Positions 16,391 through 24,336 of a stretch of 64,000 nucleotides of DNA are shown here, piece after piece. The position numbers and the translations under genes were made by a program. Below the pieces are notes generated by a model. The model searched no databases. It was not told the DNA's origin and worked only from the letters and a program-made list of their open reading frames with translations. Source of the DNA: UBA1563 sp041671545. GTDB lineage: Bacteria > Bacteroidota > Ignavibacteria > Ignavibacteriales > Ignavibacteriaceae. The stretch lies in contig JBAZBI010000005.1 in assembly GCA_041671545.1 (NCBI GenBank), positions 1-64,000 of the forward strand. Direction: 5' to 3'. The first letter of the stretch is position 1. The number at the start of each line of letters is the position of its first letter.

Positions 16391-17527
16391 ATGAAAATAA
16401 AATTATCAATCTTTATTTGGCTGCTCACACTTAGTGCATTTCCACAAGATGCAAAGTTTGATTCAGTTGCTGCCACCGGTATTAAGCAGATATACAACAT
16501 CCAGTTTGAAGATGCTGAAAAAACGTTCCGCTCTTTAATTTCAGATTACCCGGAGCATCCTGCCGGAAGATTTTTCCTTGCAATGATCGACTGGTGGAAG
16601 ATTCTTTTAGACATTGATAATGAATCATTAGATGATCTTTTCTATCAAAAATTGGAAGACGTTATCTTTCAATGCGATGGAATTTTGAAAAAGGATGAAA
16701 CAAATGTTGATGCTCTCTTTTTTAAAGGTGGGGCGATAGGATTCAGAGGAAGATTAAGAGCTGCTCGAGAAAGTTGGTTAAAAGCTGCCGATGATGGTCG
16801 TGAAGCTTTACCAATTGTTGAACGCGCCGCTAAATTAAATCCGAAGAATCAAGATGTGCAGCTTGGATTCGGAATTTACAATTATTATGCGGCAGTAATT
16901 CCGGACCAATATCCTCTTGTAAAACCATTGATGATCTTTTTCCCTTCCGGTGATAAAGCGAAAGGAATTGAGCAACTAAAAAATACCGCTTTCAACGGAA
17001 AATATGCGAAGTACGAAGCGCAGTATTTTCTGATGACGTTGAATTTTCAATATGAAAATAATGCTTCCGAAGCTGATACCTACGCAAAAATGTTGACCGC
17101 TCAATTTCCGAACAATCCAAATTTTGAAAGATGGATGGGAAGAATAGCGGTTAAAAAAGGAGAAGGAGCGCGGTATCACCAAATATTTTCCGAAGTGCTC
17201 GCAAAGTGTGATCAGAAAAAGAGGGGATATAATAAAGTTGCAGAACGTGAAGCAGATTATTATGTAGGACTGTTTTACAAATCCATCAACGCACCGGATT
17301 CTTCAATTATTTACTTTGAAAAAAGTTTGCAAGTCTCGTTGGAGTTGGATAAAGACGAGACTTCTGGTTTTCAGGTTAACACAGTTTTGTATTTGGGGAT
17401 GATGCACGATGCTATTAATCAACGTGAGAAAGCCAAAGAATATTATAACCGCGTTCTTGATCTAAAAGAGTTTGGTTCTTCTAAAAATATGGCAAAACAA
17501 TATTTGGAAAAACCTTTTAAAAACTAG
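16391..17527 (+). CDS. Exported TPR protein
   Basis: A 378-residue protein with a signal peptide (cleaved near SAFPQ) followed by tetratricopeptide-type helix pairs along most of its length, including ADTYAKMLTAQFPNNPNFER and the repeat near the C-terminus EKAKEYYNRVLDLKEFG. No enzymatic motif is seen. Such proteins in this group are periplasmic scaffolds. ATG 16391 starts the signal peptide. Its 3' end overlaps the convergent PorQ-like gene by 11 bases. Confidence 0.75.
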   Translation: MKIKLSIFIWLLTLSAFPQDAKFDSVAATGIKQIYNIQFEDAEKTFRSLISDYPEHPAGRFFLAMIDWWKILLDIDNESLDDLFYQKLEDVIFQCDGILKKDETNVDALFFKGGAIGFRGRLRAARESWLKAADDGREALPIVERAAKLNPKNQDVQLGFGIYNYYAAVIPDQYPLVKPLMIFFPSGDKAKGIEQLKNTAFNGKYAKYEAQYFLMTLNFQYENNASEADTYAKMLTAQFPNNPNFERWMGRIAVKKGEGARYHQIFSEVLAKCDQKKRGYNKVAEREADYYVGLFYKSINAPDSSIIYFEKSLQVSLELDKDETSGFQVNTVLYLGMMHDAINQREKAKEYYNRVLDLKEFGSSKNMAKQYLEKPFKN

Positions 17528-18476
17528 TGTTTATTCCAATTCTGTGCATCGCTCCAATTTGTCCCAGGGAAGAGAAAGCATAATTGAATTGATAATCTTT
17601 TACAGTAACACCCAAACCGATTGCAAAACCTGCTAAACCGGCAAAGTTTCCGACTTTTAGTTCAGTTCTTTTTTCGTTATCCAATCCGGCCCGAAGTTTT
17701 AATACCTTACTTAGAGTAAATTCACCTCCGACTGTAAAGTTTTTAAATCGGTTGAAGAAGTTAGATTGGCTTTCATTAAGTTTGTGGAAATCAACAAAAA
17801 ACCTGAGCGGCAAGTGGAGAAGTTTTTTTGAAGCGCCAACGGTAACATCAAGAGGCAATTCTTCTTTTGTTGAAATATATTTGGAAAGTTGCGTTCCAAC
17901 ATTTGAAAGGGCAAATCCGAACGAAAGATTTTCATCCGGGATTAAATATTGCAAGCCAATATCAACGCCAAGAGCGGTTGAGCTGAATTCTGCAATTCCG
18001 GAATAGATAAATTTTATATTTGCACCGTAGATAAAATTTTCATCGATAAGACCTGCATACGCCGCGCTAAAAGCAAACTCACCAGCTCCGAATTCTCCAT
18101 TTTGATTCGCGTATTCATCTGTTTTTGGGAATGTTCCATAATTTATATATTGAACAGAAGCGCCAAATTTGCCAATGCCTTCAACATTTCTCGTAACCGA
18201 AAGAGAAGCCAAATTTATATCGAGTAAATGATTAACGTAAGAAAATGAAACCGGAGTTTCTTCTAAATTGTAAATTCCCGCCGGATTATAAAAAATCACA
18301 TCCGGATCGTCTGTTGCAGCCACAAAACTTCCGCCTAGTGCTGCTGCGCGCGGCGACAATCCGATGCGTAAAAATTCATAGGTGTTGTTTTGTCCGTTAA
18401 CGACTGCAACTCCTATAAATGAAATTACAATAAGTTTAACTGAACTGTGAAGAAGAGAAGAGAAAAACCGTTTCAT
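17517..18476 (-). CDS. PorV/PorQ-family outer membrane protein
   Basis: A 319-residue predicted beta-barrel: signal peptide (to NGQ), then NTYEFLRIGLSPRAAALGGS, the typical start of PorQ/PorV proteins, and DPDVIFYNPAGI; the remainder is alternating strands ending in a terminal aromatic residue (TSF). PorV and PorQ take part in type IX secretion, PorV as a shuttle for cargo with sorting domains. This fits with the T9SS cargo genes elsewhere in the window. The ATG at 18476 starts the signal peptide; a further upstream frame is non-coding. PorQ versus other family members cannot be settled here. Confidence 0.8.
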   Translation of the reverse strand: MKRFFSSLLHSSVKLIVISFIGVAVVNGQNNTYEFLRIGLSPRAAALGGSFVAATDDPDVIFYNPAGIYNLEETPVSFSYVNHLLDINLASLSVTRNVEGIGKFGASVQYINYGTFPKTDEYANQNGEFGAGEFAFSAAYAGLIDENFIYGANIKFIYSGIAEFSSTALGVDIGLQYLIPDENLSFGFALSNVGTQLSKYISTKEELPLDVTVGASKKLLHLPLRFFVDFHKLNESQSNFFNRFKNFTVGGEFTLSKVLKLRAGLDNEKRTELKVGNFAGLAGFAIGLGVTVKDYQFNYAFSSLGQIGAMHRIGINTSF

Positions 18477-18523
18477 ATATTTCTCAAATTTTTTTGTACG
18501 ATATTTAGGTGAAAGAACAATCA

Positions 18524-18560
18524 GCAAATCCCAAATAACAAAATAATATTTGGGATTTGC
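18524..18560 (-). terminator. Strong hairpin behind the peroxiredoxin gene
   Basis: 14-bp perfect stem 18524-18537 / 18547-18560 (GCAAATCCCAAATA / TATTTGGGATTTGC) with a 9-base loop, 18 bases after the peroxiredoxin stop. The following minus-strand bases are only moderately T-rich (TGATTGTTCTTTC), so it is a probable rather than a textbook terminator. Confidence 0.6.
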
Positions 18561-18577
18561 CTTTTGTAATTTCCAAT

Positions 18578-19129
18578 TTAGTTTATTGTTTTTTGTCCCG
18601 GTTTCCAGTTACATGGAGTTAATTTACCGGTTTGTAATGCGTCTAAAACTCGGAGAACTTCTGGAACATCTCTACCAACGCCTAAATCGTTCACGCAAAC
18701 CCAGCGGATGGTACAGGTCGGATCAACGATGAAAGTAGCGCGGTAGGCAACTTTTTCAGGATCGGTAAGTATCCCCAATTCTTCCGCTAATGATTTTGAA
18801 GTATCTGCGAGCAAAGCAATTTTTAATCCTTTTAAATCAGGATGGCTTAATCTCCAGCCGAGGTGAGAAAATTCAGAGTCAGTTGAAGCGCCAACTAAAA
18901 TGGTATTTTTTTTAGCGAATTCTTCAACATGAGCATCGAATTCAACAATTTCTGTCGGGCAAACGAAAGTAAAATCTTTCGGATACCAGAACAATACCAA
19001 CCATTTATTATCCTTTTTATGATCTTCGGAAGTTATATCCGCAAATTCTTTTCCGGATTCGATTGAAACAACTGCTTTTTTTGTAAAAGTTGGGAAAGCT
19101 GAACCAACTGATAATACTCTATTTGACAT
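18578..19129 (-). CDS. Peroxiredoxin (AhpC/TSA family, 2-Cys)
   Basis: A 183-residue thiol peroxidase that reduces H2O2 and organic peroxides. The peroxidatic Cys is in FTFVCPTEIVEFD (about residue 54), and the resolving Cys is in LTPCNWKPGQ near the C-terminus, a pattern of AhpC-like typical 2-Cys enzymes. VGRDVPEVLRVLDALQTGKL before it is strongly conserved in the family. ATG 19129 has AGAGGA upstream. The promoter (19164-19195) overlaps that of the divergent thioesterase gene. Confidence 0.93.
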   Translation of the reverse strand: MSNRVLSVGSAFPTFTKKAVVSIESGKEFADITSEDHKKDNKWLVLFWYPKDFTFVCPTEIVEFDAHVEEFAKKNTILVGASTDSEFSHLGWRLSHPDLKGLKIALLADTSKSLAEELGILTDPEKVAYRATFIVDPTCTIRWVCVNDLGVGRDVPEVLRVLDALQTGKLTPCNWKPGQKTIN

Positions 19130-19163
19130 TTTGTCCTCTATTTGTTTTTAATTTATTTCGATG

Positions 19164-19195
19164 CAAATTTACAGTAAATGACTTTGTTAATCAAA
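19164..19195 (-). promoter_or_regulatory. Promoter of the peroxiredoxin gene
   Basis: On the minus strand TTTG (19195-19192) is followed after exactly 20 bases by TAAATTTG (19171-19164), a full match to the Bacteroidota consensus, 35 bases before the ATG at 19129. Confidence 0.65.
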
Positions 19196-19215
19196 TGATT
19201 TCAGTGGTATATTTC
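19183..19215 (+). promoter_or_regulatory. Promoter of the thioesterase gene
   Basis: TTTG (19183-19186), 21 bases, then TATATTTC (19208-19215); the ATG follows at 19242. It overlaps the divergent peroxiredoxin promoter, so the two transcription units compete for or share polymerase binding. Confidence 0.6.
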
Positions 19216-19241
19216 ATCCCTAAAAATGGAAAGGTAAAGCG

Positions 19242-19637
19242 ATGATCGTTTCTAAATCAAGGATAAATTTTTTTGATGCTGATGCTGCCGGCGTAATGTT
19301 TTACGGAAAAGCATTTGAACTTTGCCATTCGGCATTTGAGTCTTTTGCGGCGTTGCAAAACAGATACAACGATTATTTTTCGTCCACTGAATTTGCATTC
19401 CCGATTATTCATTCGGAAGCTTCATATTTGGCCCCCTTAATTCCGGGGGAGGAAGTCGAAATAGAAATTTCTTTAATTGAAAAGAAGAAAAATTCTTTTT
19501 CGTTGCTGTATCAAATAAAAAAACTTCACGGAGAAATAGCTGCAGAAATAAAAACGGTAACGGTTGCGGTAGAAAAAAAGAAATGGCAGAAAATTGCTCT
19601 TCCGCCATTTGTAGTAGTTTTGTTGAACGATCTCTAA
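19242..19637 (+). CDS. Hotdog-fold acyl-CoA thioesterase (4HBT family)
   Basis: A 131-residue single hotdog domain. DADAAGVMFYGKAFELCHSAFESF carries the family's catalytic Asp and the long central helix of 4-hydroxybenzoyl-CoA / DHNA-CoA thioesterases. It may hydrolyse dihydroxynaphthoyl-CoA in menaquinone synthesis, but no menaquinone gene is adjacent, so the substrate is open. Stop codon two bases from the convergent YajQ stop. Confidence 0.85.
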   Translation: MIVSKSRINFFDADAAGVMFYGKAFELCHSAFESFAALQNRYNDYFSSTEFAFPIIHSEASYLAPLIPGEEVEIEISLIEKKKNSFSLLYQIKKLHGEIAAEIKTVTVAVEKKKWQKIALPPFVVVLLNDL

Positions 19638-19639
19638 GT

Positions 19640-20137
19640 TTATTTGTAATTCACAAACTGAGTCGGGAAATCAAGATCAGCTTCTTTTATAAGATTTTGA
19701 ACAGCTTGCAAATCGTCAATCTTTGGAGCTTGCACTCTAACTTGCTCGTCCTGGATTTGTGTAGTTACTTTTAATTTTGCATCCTTGATCAAGTTTGTAA
19801 CTTTCTTTGCGTTTTCTTTCGAAATGCCGCTTTGCAAATTAATTTTTTGTCGCAACCTTCCGTTAGATGCTGCTTCCGGTTCTTCAACCTTCAAAGCTTT
19901 TATTGAGATCCCTCGTTTAATAAATTTTGTTTGAAGAATATCGATGCTTTGTTTACGGGAATAATCATCCTTCGTATTCATCAAAATAAATTTATCTTTT
20001 TTGTTCAATTCGATCGTAGTCTGAGAATCTTTCAGATCATATCTCTGTTGAATTTCTTTTATCGCCTGATTTACTGCGTTATCAACTTCTTGAAAATCTA
20101 TAGAGCAGACGATATCGAATGCATGATTTTGTGCCAT
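19640..20137 (-). CDS. yajQ: YajQ family nucleotide-binding protein
   Basis: A 165-residue cytosolic protein with the two-domain YajQ pattern: FDIVCSIDFQEVDNAVNQA at the start, RYDLKDSQTTIELN, and INLQSGISKENAKKVTNLIK in the second half, ending in FPTQFVNYK. Members bind nucleotides, and in some bacteria cyclic di-GMP. Full length. It lies 17 bases behind the OB-fold lipoprotein gene, probably one operon. Confidence 0.95.
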   Translation of the reverse strand: MAQNHAFDIVCSIDFQEVDNAVNQAIKEIQQRYDLKDSQTTIELNKKDKFILMNTKDDYSRKQSIDILQTKFIKRGISIKALKVEEPEAASNGRLRQKINLQSGISKENAKKVTNLIKDAKLKVTTQIQDEQVRVQAPKIDDLQAVQNLIKEADLDFPTQFVNYK

Positions 20138-20154
20138 AGTTTAGTTACTCCAAA

Positions 20155-20865
20155 TTATTTTGAAACTGAAATAGCGGCGTCTTCAATTAAAATTTTGTAG
20201 GAATATCCTGCGCCGAAATCTTTATCCAAAGCAACTTTTCCTTTAACGGTAATTACATCACCAACTTTGGTAACATCTTTTGAAGTTACGAGAAGATCAA
20301 ATTCTCCTTTGGAGTTTGTTCCGTCTTGAAGGTGGATCCAATTTCTGTCCAGAATTCCTTCGTTGTACTTGGTAACTTTCCCTTTAACCGTTACAGATTT
20401 TCCATTAAGTGCTTCTTTTTGATCTAAGATTTGTGCGACGGTTTTGCCTCCTGCTACCGGTTCAATAGAAATTTCTTCCTTTTGAAGAGTTATACCCTTA
20501 ACGTGCGGATTATCTCCCATAGGATTTTGATTTGCCGGAGCAATTGTCTTGCTAATATCTTGAACGAATAAAATAGAAGGGAAGTCCTTCTTTAAAGTTT
20601 CACTGTGGAAGTTTTTCATTTCCATACTCTTTGAATAGTAAACGATTTCATCAACCTCAACGGGCAATTGCGGAACAGCCATCCAATATTCTTTATCATT
20701 TTCTTCAACACGTAAATAAGTATAGTTCGAAGCATTCATATGTTCCAACACTTTTACCGCATGATAACCGGCCGGCAACGGTTGGGTATTCTTTTCTTCT
20801 TTTTTGCACCCGAAAACGAACAAGAGCGAAATGCTGAATACAAGTAATAAATTTCTCAAAAACAT
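20155..20865 (-). CDS. OB-fold (NrfJ-like) lipoprotein
   Basis: A 236-residue lipoprotein: signal ending in FVFGC (lipobox), then two domains. Residues ~30-95 form a small beta domain (YTYLRVEENDKEYWMAVPQ), and residues ~140-230 an OB fold of the nucleic-acid-binding-like type (LNGKSVTVKGKVTKYNEGIL, NWIHLQDGT, VGDVITVKGKVALDKDFGAG). Similar periplasmic proteins accompany cytochrome biogenesis or nitrite reductase genes, but none is near here. The role is unknown. Confidence 0.75.
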   Translation of the reverse strand: MFLRNLLLVFSISLLFVFGCKKEEKNTQPLPAGYHAVKVLEHMNASNYTYLRVEENDKEYWMAVPQLPVEVDEIVYYSKSMEMKNFHSETLKKDFPSILFVQDISKTIAPANQNPMGDNPHVKGITLQKEEISIEPVAGGKTVAQILDQKEALNGKSVTVKGKVTKYNEGILDRNWIHLQDGTNSKGEFDLLVTSKDVTKVGDVITVKGKVALDKDFGAGYSYKILIEDAAISVSK

Positions 20866-21029
20866 TTTATTTCCTTTTAAATTATAAAATACTACTTAAA
20901 TATAAGAAAGAGTTTGTGATTGATGAAGGCAAAAGAAATTGGAGAGTTCATTCGTTCTGAGTCGTAATATTGATCTCATAAAATTTAATAACGTAAGTTG
21001 GAATAATCTTCCAATTTTAAGTGTTAAAG

Positions 21030-21061
21030 ATTGTAATTCAACGAGTAATAACTTATTTTTG
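21030..21061 (+). promoter_or_regulatory. Promoter of tRNA-Pro
   Basis: ATTG (21030-21033), 20 bases, TATTTTTG (21054-21061), with the predicted start a few bases before the tRNA at 21076. Fits the Bacteroidota consensus. Confidence 0.6.
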
Positions 21062-21075
21062 ATTAGTAAATATTT

Positions 21076-21150
21076 CGGGGCGTAGCGCAGCCCGGTTAGC
21101 GCGCTTCGTTCGGGACGAAGAGGTCGGGAGTTCGAATCTCCCCGCCCCGA
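21076..21150 (+). tRNA. tRNA-Pro (CGG)
   Basis: 75-base cloverleaf. Acceptor CGGGGCG pairs with CGCCCCG; anticodon stem CTTCG/CGAAG encloses loop TTCGGGA, giving anticodon CGG; T arm GGGAG-TTCGAAT-CTCCC. The discriminator is A21150 and no CCA is encoded. Confidence 0.95.
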
Positions 21151-21313
21151 CATGTTTTTATTATCATTTCACCTTTCTTTATCTAAATTACCCCTTTAAT
21201 TGACTCTATGAATCCTAAATGAAACTTAATACTGCTTAATTCCATATAAAATTAATCCACCTCTCCGAAAAAAACATTAATTTGTTTTGTCTTTTGAAAA
21301 AAATATTTACTAA

Positions 21314-22495
21314 ATGGAAACCTGGAAAAGAAATTTAATCATACTGTGGGTTGCTCTCTTTTTTGCTGCTACTGGATTGAGTGCCGTTGTTCCATTTCTA
21401 CCTTTATTTATTAGAGAGTTAGGAGTCACAAATCTTTCCGAAACTTCACGATGGAGCGGATACGTTTTTTCGGCGCCTTTTATCGTTTCTTTTTTCGTAA
21501 TTCCGTTGTGGGGAAGTTTGGGAGATAAGCATGGACAAAAATTAATGACCCTTAGAGCAGTCTTTGGTTTGTCGATAGCACTTTTTCTGATGGCGTTTTC
21601 ACAAAATGTGGTTCAACTTTTTATTTTTCGAATGTTGCAAGGGGCATTGAGTGGATTTTATCCAGCTGCTTTAGCGTTAGCCGTCTCAACTGCTCCAAGG
21701 GAGAGAACCGGATATGCATTGGGAGTAATCCAATCGGCAAGTACATCAGGTAATATTGTTGGTCCACTCTTCGGCGGGTTGTTATCTCAGTTATTCGGAT
21801 TTAGGCATGTCTTTGTAATTGTTGGCGTTATCATACTGGTATGTGCACTATTAATTCTTCTTTATCTAAAGGAAGAAAAAAAGAGTGAAGGAGAAAAAGA
21901 AACGACATTTTCAGTAATTGATAATTGGAAGTACGTTTTTTCAACTAAGCAAATTTTGCTTGCTGGTATTTTAATTTTGATGAGTTCATTTGCGGTTTCA
22001 CTCCTCGCCCCAATTTTTGTCCTCTATGTTGAGACATTCAAAATTGATGCTGCATCACTTCCATTGATCACCGGAATTCTCTATAGCATCTTAGGGTTAT
22101 TCGCGACTTTATCTTCATTGCTTTTGGGGAAAAAGATCGACGAAAAAGGGTATCGGAAAAATTTGTTGCTCTCATCAACGATAATTGGGATAATGTTTAT
22201 TTTACATTTTTATGTTTATCAAATCTATTATTTGATCCCAATAAGGATTTTGCTTGGTTTTGGTTTCGGGTTTCTAACTCCTGTGTTGTTTACTGCACTA
22301 AGTAAAAAAGTTGTGATCCATAGAAAAGCAGGAGTAATGGGAATTGGATCAAGTTTCCAAATTCTAGGTAATATGATCGGACCGGTAAGTTCGGGTTTTA
22401 TTGGAGCAATTTTCGGGGTGCGTTATTCTTTTATTCTTGCCGGAATCATCTTTTTAATTATTACATCAATTACGTTAAAGTATGTAAAAGAATGA
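21314..22495 (+). CDS. Major facilitator superfamily exporter
   Basis: A 393-residue inner membrane transporter with 12 predicted helices. It shows the MFS loop-2 motif GSLGDKHGQK after helix 2 and the antiporter-like G-rich segment in helix 5 (SASTSGNIVGPLFGGLLS). This layout is typical of drug-H+ antiporters of the DHA1 type (for example MdtG-like). The substrate is unknown. Convergent with the MATE gene, nine bases away: two different efflux pumps tail to tail. Confidence 0.9.
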   Translation: METWKRNLIILWVALFFAATGLSAVVPFLPLFIRELGVTNLSETSRWSGYVFSAPFIVSFFVIPLWGSLGDKHGQKLMTLRAVFGLSIALFLMAFSQNVVQLFIFRMLQGALSGFYPAALALAVSTAPRERTGYALGVIQSASTSGNIVGPLFGGLLSQLFGFRHVFVIVGVIILVCALLILLYLKEEKKSEGEKETTFSVIDNWKYVFSTKQILLAGILILMSSFAVSLLAPIFVLYVETFKIDAASLPLITGILYSILGLFATLSSLLLGKKIDEKGYRKNLLLSSTIIGIMFILHFYVYQIYYLIPIRILLGFGFGFLTPVLFTALSKKVVIHRKAGVMGIGSSFQILGNMIGPVSSGFIGAIFGVRYSFILAGIIFLIITSITLKYVKE

Positions 22496-22503
22496 AATTA
22501 GGC

Positions 22504-23832
22504 TCATTTACCGAATCTAAACTTTACGAAGACTATTGAAGCATAAATTACAATATAAATCGGCAATCCAACCCATGCTCCCACAATCCCAAATCGAAAA
22601 TACACTCCTAAAATATATGCTACTGGAACAAAAATAAGTATGTTTGCCACCACTTCTGCAAACATCACAAACATCGATTTCCCACTTGCCTGAAGAGTGT
22701 TTGCTAGTACGACTCCGACCCCATAAAAAATTTGTGCAATACCGGCAATCCGCATAGCTGGAACTGCGGTTGCAATTATCGGCTGCTCATTGGTTATTAG
22801 GTTTAACAAATATTTTGGGAGGAAAACATAAATGAACGAAAGAAAAAGGGTATAAAGTGTTGCGATCTTTGCCGTCTCAATCGCGTATTTTTTTGCTAAA
22901 ATACTATCTGAAGCTCCGATATTGTTTCCGACTAAAGTTTGTGCCGCAATTCCAAACCCGAAACAGGGGAGGAAAGATATAAATAATACACTCACAATTG
23001 CTTGGGAAGCGGCTTGTTCTCGCAGACCTATCAATCCGGTTATAGAAATGAAGGAGAGGAAGCCAATCAATATAAAAATATTTTGGAATGAGACCGGAAG
23101 TGAAATCTTGTAAAGAGAACGGATTATTTTGAAAGAGAAATTGATCTTTTTATAAAGAAAGTATTTGACCCTATATGCGGAATTTAATGAGAAGAAAAAA
23201 TAAAATGAGGCATCAAATAACGTTGCTAATGTTGAACCTAAACCCGATCCGGCAACTCCCATCGCCGGAAGCCCAAATTCTCCATAAATTAAAATGTAAT
23301 TGAAAATGATATTCAAAAGATTAGTAAGTATGCCCGAGATCATAAAAATTTTGGTATTTCCAATTCCAAAATAAAAACCACGGTAAGAAACAGTAATAAG
23401 AAAAAGAGGAAGTCCAAGAAGACGGAAATAAATAAAATCGCCCGCTAATTTCCCTACATTCGCATCCTTTGCAAAAAGTTGGGCAAATGGTTCTGAGAAG
23501 AAAATCCCAAGGCATGTTACGAGCAGTCCGATGAAAAATCCAACATAAATTGAGTTTTGTAAAATCTTCCCAATTTGGGAGTAATTCTTTTCACCGAAGG
23601 AATTTGCCGTTAGGACGTGGGTTCCAGTTGCCAAACTTGAGAAAAAACTAACAACCGCCCATGTTGCCAAAACTCCAATTCCCATCGCAGCTAAAGTGTA
23701 CTCCGGATTATCAAGTCGTCCAACCATTGCCGCATCAACCAAAGAGAGCAACATTTGAGTTGATAGTCCGGCAATCGCAGGGAGCGCAATCCGTAGAATA
23801 TTTCTAAAATATTTTTTATCGGGTAAAATCAT
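22504..23832 (-). CDS. MATE family efflux transporter
   Basis: A 442-residue inner membrane protein with 12 predicted helices in two similar halves: ALPAIAGLSTQMLLSLVDAAMVG near the N-terminus is the family's first-helix motif (residue runs shown only in part), and the second half starts with ISLPVSFQNIFILIGF. MATE proteins export cationic drugs or metabolites using Na+ or H+. Probably monocistronic. Confidence 0.9.
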   Translation of the reverse strand: MILPDKKYFRNILRIALPAIAGLSTQMLLSLVDAAMVGRLDNPEYTLAAMGIGVLATWAVVSFFSSLATGTHVLTANSFGEKNYSQIGKILQNSIYVGFFIGLLVTCLGIFFSEPFAQLFAKDANVGKLAGDFIYFRLLGLPLFLITVSYRGFYFGIGNTKIFMISGILTNLLNIIFNYILIYGEFGLPAMGVAGSGLGSTLATLFDASFYFFFSLNSAYRVKYFLYKKINFSFKIIRSLYKISLPVSFQNIFILIGFLSFISITGLIGLREQAASQAIVSVLFISFLPCFGFGIAAQTLVGNNIGASDSILAKKYAIETAKIATLYTLFLSFIYVFLPKYLLNLITNEQPIIATAVPAMRIAGIAQIFYGVGVVLANTLQASGKSMFVMFAEVVANILIFVPVAYILGVYFRFGIVGAWVGLPIYIVIYASIVFVKFRFGK

Positions 23833-23885
23833 TTAAAAGTAAAATTACTAAACGAAATGAGAATAAAAAATTATTATAAAAATAA

Positions 23886-23916
23886 TTTGAAATGGGTTAT
23901 CGTTTCTTTAATTTTG
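23886..23916 (+). promoter_or_regulatory. Promoter of tRNA-Ala
   Basis: TTTG (23886-23889), 19 bases, TAATTTTG (23909-23916), 12 bases before the tRNA. A full match to the Bacteroidota consensus. Confidence 0.7.
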
Positions 23917-23928
23917 CACAGTTGATTT

Positions 23929-24001
<73 letters not shown>

Positions 24002-24010
24002 CAAAACAAA

Positions 24011-24044
24011 GCCTTATAAGATAATCACTTATAAGGCTTTTTTG
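24011..24044 (+). terminator. Rho-independent terminator of tRNA-Ala
   Basis: GCCTTATAAG (24011-24020), loop ATAATCA, CTTATAAGGC (24028-24037), then TTTTTTTG. The same stem, loop and trailing sequence recur after tRNA-Val at 49126. Confidence 0.9.
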
Positions 24045-24336
24045 TTTTAAATATATTATACGATTGTATAATCTTCCCCCCAAACCTTCCCCTTAAATTG
24101 CAAAAAATAATTTCACGTGCTTTCAAAGAAACATGCACTCTCCGCACCAGAGATTACAAAAGGAAGGGAAAAACTAATGTGAGGCTTTTCTTGATTTTAT
24201 TATTATTTAATTTTAGTTTACGGAGAGTGATTCGACAAAGAAAAATACATGGATTTGATTACAGTGGAAAACTTATGATGGTTTGTTTACGAATGAACCT
24301 ATTCCTTTTTATTCTATAACAAAAGAGATTTTAAAA

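Noticed and set aside
20896..21153. Open frame on the minus strand starting SGRGDSNSRPLRPER
   Set aside because: It is the antisense of tRNA-Pro; this peptide is a common artefact over tRNA genes.
21281..21310. TTTG...TATTTAC promoter for the MFS gene
   Set aside because: The -7 box would end four bases before the ATG, leaving transcription to start inside the gene.
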